Positions 26,183-29,670 of a stretch of DNA of 29,670 bases are shown piece after piece. The DNA is from CAZEAN01 sp964510225. GTDB lineage: Bacteria > Planctomycetota > Planctomycetia > Isosphaerales > Isosphaeraceae. The stretch is from NCBI GenBank assembly GCA_964510225.1, contig CAZEAN010000073.1, positions 1 through 29,670 of the forward strand, read 5' to 3'. How positions within the stretch are numbered: position 1 is the first letter of the stretch; each line of letters begins with the position of its first letter. Below the pieces are notes generated by a model. That model ran no database searches, was not told the DNA's origin, and was given only the letters and a program-made list of their open reading frames with translations. A program made the position numbers and the translations under genes.

Positions 26183-26530
26183 TCAGGCAGCCGAGGTGGG
26201 AGGTCCACGAGGCGCACCGGGGGAGCAATCAGATAGAGGCCGGTCGGCTGGTACTGCCAGGCTTCTTTCGCTTACTAGAACCGGACTGTAAGCTGTAGGG
26301 AGGGAGGGTAGATCCAGTTGACTCTGACCAACAACATAGCAGATCGAGCAGTCGGTATCGTGAGAGCCAAGTGATCCGGTGTGATCGTCGTCACTCTCCG
26401 TTGAACAGTTGCTGGAAGCCCCACAGTGCGACTCGCCGGTAAGTCCATGTAGGCTCAACCCACAGGCTGAAATCACCCCGTAGGTAGCCAACAAGAGAAC
26501 CGCCATGAGTCGATGGAGTGTGGCCGTCAT
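26183..26530 (-). CDS. Small exported Cys/His-rich protein, DUF2946-like
   Basis: 115 aa. The hydrophobic N-terminus LMAVLLLATYGVISACGLSLHG is a signal or membrane anchor; ISAC could serve as a lipobox. Then come SHCGASSNC and an acidic/His segment ending HDTDCSICYVVGQSQ, then a low-complexity Pro-rich end with RGPP. The late C-x2-C after His/Asp plus the RGPP-like end resemble the DUF2946-type small proteins often found beside metal-uptake or copper genes. Metal binding is a guess from these residues. It is upstream of the DUF58 gene and downstream of the sulfatase gene on the same strand. Confidence 0.6.
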   Translation of the reverse strand: MTATLHRLMAVLLLATYGVISACGLSLHGLTGESHCGASSNCSTESDDDHTGSLGSHDTDCSICYVVGQSQLDLPSLPTAYSPVLVSERSLAVPADRPLSDCSPGAPRGPPTSAA

Positions 26531-26748
26531 CAGCCGGGAGTTGAGAGGACGAGATGAGGTGTTGGAAAATTACAAGGGACGCTTGACAAAATTCCGCGGT
26601 TGAACTATTAGGCACAATCTCAATCCTTGGGTCAAGACAGAACCTCAGATTGATCTGCCAACGCGCTGACCTTTTCCAACGAGTGATTTTTCAACTTCTC
26701 TGGACCTTGGTTCGGACGTGGTTCGTTGTCACTTCACCAGAACGACGA

Positions 26749-28320
26749 CTACTCCTGGGGCTTCGGGAGCACACGAGAGTCGACTGCCCAACGGTTCCAC
26801 AATTTCGATAATGCGGCGACACGATCGGTTTCCTGATTCGCCAGATTATGTTGCTCTGTCCGATCGTTCCGTAGGTCAAAGAGTTCCCAAGGACTTCGGG
26901 CCCCTGCGCGAACGAGCTTGTAATCTCCGAGCCGGACGGCGGCATTCCCTTCGTGTTCCCAAAACAACGGACGATCGGCAAACTCGCCGTCCCCGACAAG
27001 AAGCGGCTTGAGACTCTGTCCAGCCATCGGTGCGATCTCACTCCCCGATCGTCTTGAGGGATAGATCGCTGCACCGAGGTCGACACAGGTCGCCATCAGG
27101 TCGATCAGATGAGTCGGGGTGGTGATCCAGTTGTCAGGACCTGTCCTCGGCTTCACCACCAAGGGCCAGTGAGCAATCAGTGGGGTAGCGATCCCTCCCT
27201 CGTGAACAAAGTGTTTGTACTTTCGGAACGGTGTGTTGTTGAGGTGTGCCCAGCAACGTCCGATGAAGACATTGGAGTGAGGATCTCCCGGCTGCTCTCC
27301 TTGGTAGCGACCCTCGATTCCCGACTCCGCATTCCCGCCGTTGTCTGAAAGAAAGAGGACCAGCGTATTCTCAAGTAGGTCCCGATCACGGAGCGCCGCG
27401 ACAAGCTTTCCGACGTTCTGGTCAACCTCATCGATCATCGCTGCGTAGATCGCCATCATGTCGTCGTAACGCCTCTGTTCTTCGCGCTGCAATGAACTCC
27501 AGGCTGGGATTGCCTTGGGCCTTGGCGTGAGGGACCACCGTTCATCAATCAAACCCAATTCGACTTGTCGACGATGACGATCCTCCTGGATTCGGTCCCA
27601 GCCCTTGATGTAGTTGCCTCGATACTTGGCGATCGTCTCTTCGGGTGCCATACAAGGGAAGTGAGGTGCCATGTGAGCGAGGTAGAGGAAGAATGGCTTC
27701 TCTTCCTCCAGGGCCTCGTCAATGAATCGGATCCCTTGCTCCGTCCAGAGATCGCTCCCATACCAAGGAGGATCGAAGCGCGGATCGTCACGTGACACCT
27801 CTTCGCCGTTGAGATAGAGCTTCGTGCCCCCTTTTGATCCGGTCTGGTCTGAGAAATGTAGGCCGCCCGCCGGAGTATTCAGGCTCCGCTGAAAACCTCG
27901 GCCCCACGGCGTGACACCATGGTTAAAGCCGAGGTGCCACTTCCCCGTCATCGCCGTGAAGTAACCGGCCTCATTCAAGACTTCGGCGATTGTGACACAT
28001 TCATTGTTTAACTGACCTCGATAACCGGGAACTCCCTGGTCCGATGTCATCCAGCCAACACCGGCGCGATGCGAATAGAGACCTGTGAGAAGTGATGCTC
28101 GGGTCGGGCAGCAGCGTCCTGTGTTGTAAAACTCGGAGAACCGGACTCCACCGGCGGCAAGGGCATCGAGATGTGGCGTCGAGATTTCACTTCCAAAGCA
28201 ACCAATATCAGAGAAGCCCATGTCATCGACCATGATGATCACGATGTTAGGGCGCTCGGCGGCATTGACTGCGACTGGGATCAACAACGTAACGAAGAAC
28301 GAGAGGTCCCTGAGCTTCAT
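26749..28320 (-). CDS. Secreted formylglycine-dependent arylsulfatase
   Basis: Hydrolyses sulfate esters, in marine planctomycetes commonly on algal polysaccharides. From the ATG at 28318-28320 a Sec signal peptide (about residues 1-21) precedes RPNIVIIMVDDMGFSD with metal-binding Asp32 and Asp33. The activation site is GRCCPTRASLLTG with Cys70 in C-x-P-x-R, to be converted to formylglycine, and GKWHLG, LYLAHMAPHFP and LFLSDNGGN supply further active-site residues. 523 aa is a full S1-type sulfatase. A longer frame to 28368 adds 16 residues with no signal-like character. The enzyme needs a formylglycine-generating enzyme encoded elsewhere. The substrate cannot be predicted. Confidence 0.93.
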   Translation of the reverse strand: MKLRDLSFFVTLLIPVAVNAAERPNIVIIMVDDMGFSDIGCFGSEISTPHLDALAAGGVRFSEFYNTGRCCPTRASLLTGLYSHRAGVGWMTSDQGVPGYRGQLNNECVTIAEVLNEAGYFTAMTGKWHLGFNHGVTPWGRGFQRSLNTPAGGLHFSDQTGSKGGTKLYLNGEEVSRDDPRFDPPWYGSDLWTEQGIRFIDEALEEEKPFFLYLAHMAPHFPCMAPEETIAKYRGNYIKGWDRIQEDRHRRQVELGLIDERWSLTPRPKAIPAWSSLQREEQRRYDDMMAIYAAMIDEVDQNVGKLVAALRDRDLLENTLVLFLSDNGGNAESGIEGRYQGEQPGDPHSNVFIGRCWAHLNNTPFRKYKHFVHEGGIATPLIAHWPLVVKPRTGPDNWITTPTHLIDLMATCVDLGAAIYPSRRSGSEIAPMAGQSLKPLLVGDGEFADRPLFWEHEGNAAVRLGDYKLVRAGARSPWELFDLRNDRTEQHNLANQETDRVAALSKLWNRWAVDSRVLPKPQE

Positions 28321-28905
28321 TGTCCCACTCACCTTGTGTTTCTTGGGGGTTGTATTGGTCTGGAGCATTGGTCGACGAACACCTGACCCTTATTAGATCC
28401 TGGTCCAGAGTAGTCGGGATCCTCTAGACAGATCGAGAGAGTAGCCCTCGGGAGCCTCTTGTCGTTCGAGCCAAGAGAGGCAACTGCTGAGCCGGCAATC
28501 GCGGGTTTGACCGGGTTACCGAATTGCCCAGGGAAGGACCACTCCTCGCCCCTGACCAAATCGTCCTTGAGAACAAGCCATGTGTCGCCTCGGTGAAGGC
28601 TGAGGCAGTTTACTTGATTGGGATTGTCTAATCCGGAAGATCTGGGACGGCTCTATAGACCTTGAATCGTCTCTAACCGCGTGAAAATATTGATCCACAA
28701 ACAGTTACGTTTCAGGCGTATCAAGGAGGGTTAACGAATCTTCTTGAGGTACCAGGACACCGATTCTTCGCTAAGGTCTCGCATCTCAACGCACGTTAGT
28801 TACAATCCGTCAGAGATCTTGATTGGAGGGGGACTCCCTGGTTCGAGGGCGCGCCACGGGATCCTTTCATATCATGAATAGCGCCTGATCCAGAGGAAGA
28901 TCGTG
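28321..28905. other. Long divergent intergenic region (sulfatase / secretion ATPase)
   Basis: About 585 nt without a recognisable gene. A good plus-strand -10 candidate TACAAT (28801-28806) lacks a matching -35. Several short inverted repeats exist (for example GCCTC..GAGGC near 28589-28609), none strong. The sulfatase promoter should lie in its left part. Confidence 0.45.
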
Positions 28906-29568
28906 ATGGCCAACGACCTCGCCACAAACTCAGAGGCAGTTATCGAAGATGAGGATCTTGTGCAGGCCCTGATCGATCAACGGTTACTCTCGACCGACCG
29001 AATCCTCATTGCTCAGCGCCACGCAGCCGAGCAAAAAGTCTCGCTCGAGCGATCGCTCCGAGAACTCCATCTCGTCTTGCCCGGTGATCTCGAGAAGGCG
29101 GTTTCCGAGGCTCGGGCAAAGGGTAAAACAGCCGAGTCGAAGAAAATCGAGGCTTTAAAGCCTCGACCCGCCCCAGGTACCGATTCGGAATCCGATGCGG
29201 CTAAGGCCGCTGAACTGGAAAAAGTGGGAGAATTAGCAGAACGCGATCTCCGCGCCGAACTCCGGACGATTGCCGAAACTGCGGTTCCGACCGACCTGAT
29301 CAACGAAATCCTTTCCCGTGCAATCATTGCCCGCGCGACTGACGTTCACATCGATCCGAGAGTCGGGCACCACCACATTCGATTCCGGATCGACAGCAAG
29401 CTCCATGAGATCCTCGATCTTGATAGTGAGACCGGCCAGGCGGTCGTCCGAGGTCTGAAGATCGCCTCGAACATGAATCTGGTTGAACAACGCCACCCGC
29501 AAGACGGTTCGTTGGCGATTCGGCACAACGGTCGGATGCAAAACATCCGGTCGGCGACCCTCCCTACA
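28906..29568 (+). CDS. N-terminal part of a GspE/PilB-type secretion ATPase (partial, truncated by a chimeric join)
   Basis: ATPase powering type II secretion or type IV pilus assembly. Met1 at 28906 has AGGA 8 nt upstream. Residues about 14-70 form a GspE-N-like helical domain (LVQALIDQRLLSTDRILIAQR), followed by an Ala/Glu linker. The N2 domain then begins: INEILSRAIIARATDVHIDP, HIRFRIDSKLHEIL, LKIASNMNLVEQRHPQDGSLAI and NIRSATLPT, all GspE/PilB signatures. The next expected residues (GE-rich turn, Walker A) are missing. Instead the frame runs on without homology to the end of the window, because the DNA beyond about 29568 appears foreign. About 220 of the usual ~550 residues are present. 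Confidence 0.88.
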
Positions 29569-29670
29569 ACGACTAGACAACGAAGCCTCCAAAGCCTTGA
29601 AAACCTACATACGGGATCAACATATCGACTACCAACTGGTGCCACCCCACATCCATCGTCGCAATGCCGC
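29564..29670 (+). mobile_element. Fragment of an integrase core of a diatom-type Ty1/copia retroelement
   Basis: In the frame with codons at 29561, 29564 and so on, the DNA reads LQRLDNEASKALKTYIRDQ, then HIDYQLVPPHIHRRNAA to the window edge. From memory this is the conserved integrase stretch of copia-like (CoDi) retroelements in diatoms and other stramenopiles: RLDNEAS holds the second catalytic Asp, and VPPHxHRRNAA precedes the catalytic Glu (AERAI). It is in a different frame from the GspE gene and continues outside the window. Most likely a eukaryotic sequence joined by assembly. Confidence 0.75.

Noticed and set aside
25963..26298. Plus-strand 111-codon open frame
   Set aside because: It has no homology pattern, and its end is antisense to the small Cys/His protein gene.
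29013..29645. Minus-strand open frames of about 100-119 codons
   Set aside because: They lie antisense to the GspE-type gene, which has clear family motifs on the plus strand.

Overview
The window looks like about 29.5 kb of a planctomycete chromosome, probably a marine metagenome scaffold. The evidence is a Big_2/cytochrome c/DUF1549/DUF1553 giant protein followed directly by a Tat-exported DUF1501 protein, a secreted arylsulfatase, a DUF58-transglutaminase-MoxR cluster, moderately high GC, and frequent TTG/GTG starts. There is one run of 10 Ns (5583-5592), so this is a draft scaffold. No rRNA, tRNA, CRISPR array or complete insertion sequence was seen.

Left part (475-3616, minus strand): a nucleotide-sugar and surface polysaccharide operon, read as UDP-sugar 6-dehydrogenase, NAD-dependent epimerase, then GT2 glycosyltransferase. 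Divergent from it (3845-11109, plus strand): the planctomycete c-type cytochrome/DUF1549/DUF1553 lipoprotein, the DUF1501 protein, a membrane-anchored HEAT-repeat protein and a YjhG/YagF-type sugar-acid dehydratase. Middle part (11.1-19 kb): a gene-poor stretch with a possible gene remnant, a small membrane protein, an NmrA-like SDR, a convergent pair (TIGR04283-like glycosyltransferase and a uronate-isomerase-like amidohydrolase), a UVR-motif protein, a PyrK-like flavoprotein and a pseudouridine synthase with very long disordered extensions.

Right part (19070-28320, minus strand): a same-strand run read as secreted sulfatase, small Cys/His protein, DUF58, transglutaminase-like TgpA protein, MoxR ATPase, His/Asp-rich lipoprotein and a YraQ/SO_0444-like permease. 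The last two, perhaps with the Cys/His protein, look like a metal-handling module attached to the MoxR cluster. The transglutaminase domain lacks its catalytic Cys. At 28906 the N-terminal half of a GspE/PilB-type secretion ATPase begins.

The strongest anomaly is at the right edge. From about 29565 to the end, the GspE reading frame loses its homology, and another frame encodes what I recognise as the integrase core of a diatom-type Ty1/copia retroelement. This is most simply an assembly chimera between a planctomycete and a eukaryotic plankton sequence. A second suspected join is the N gap, where the same family block seems to occur on both sides. Identifications are from motifs and remembered family patterns; no searches were run.
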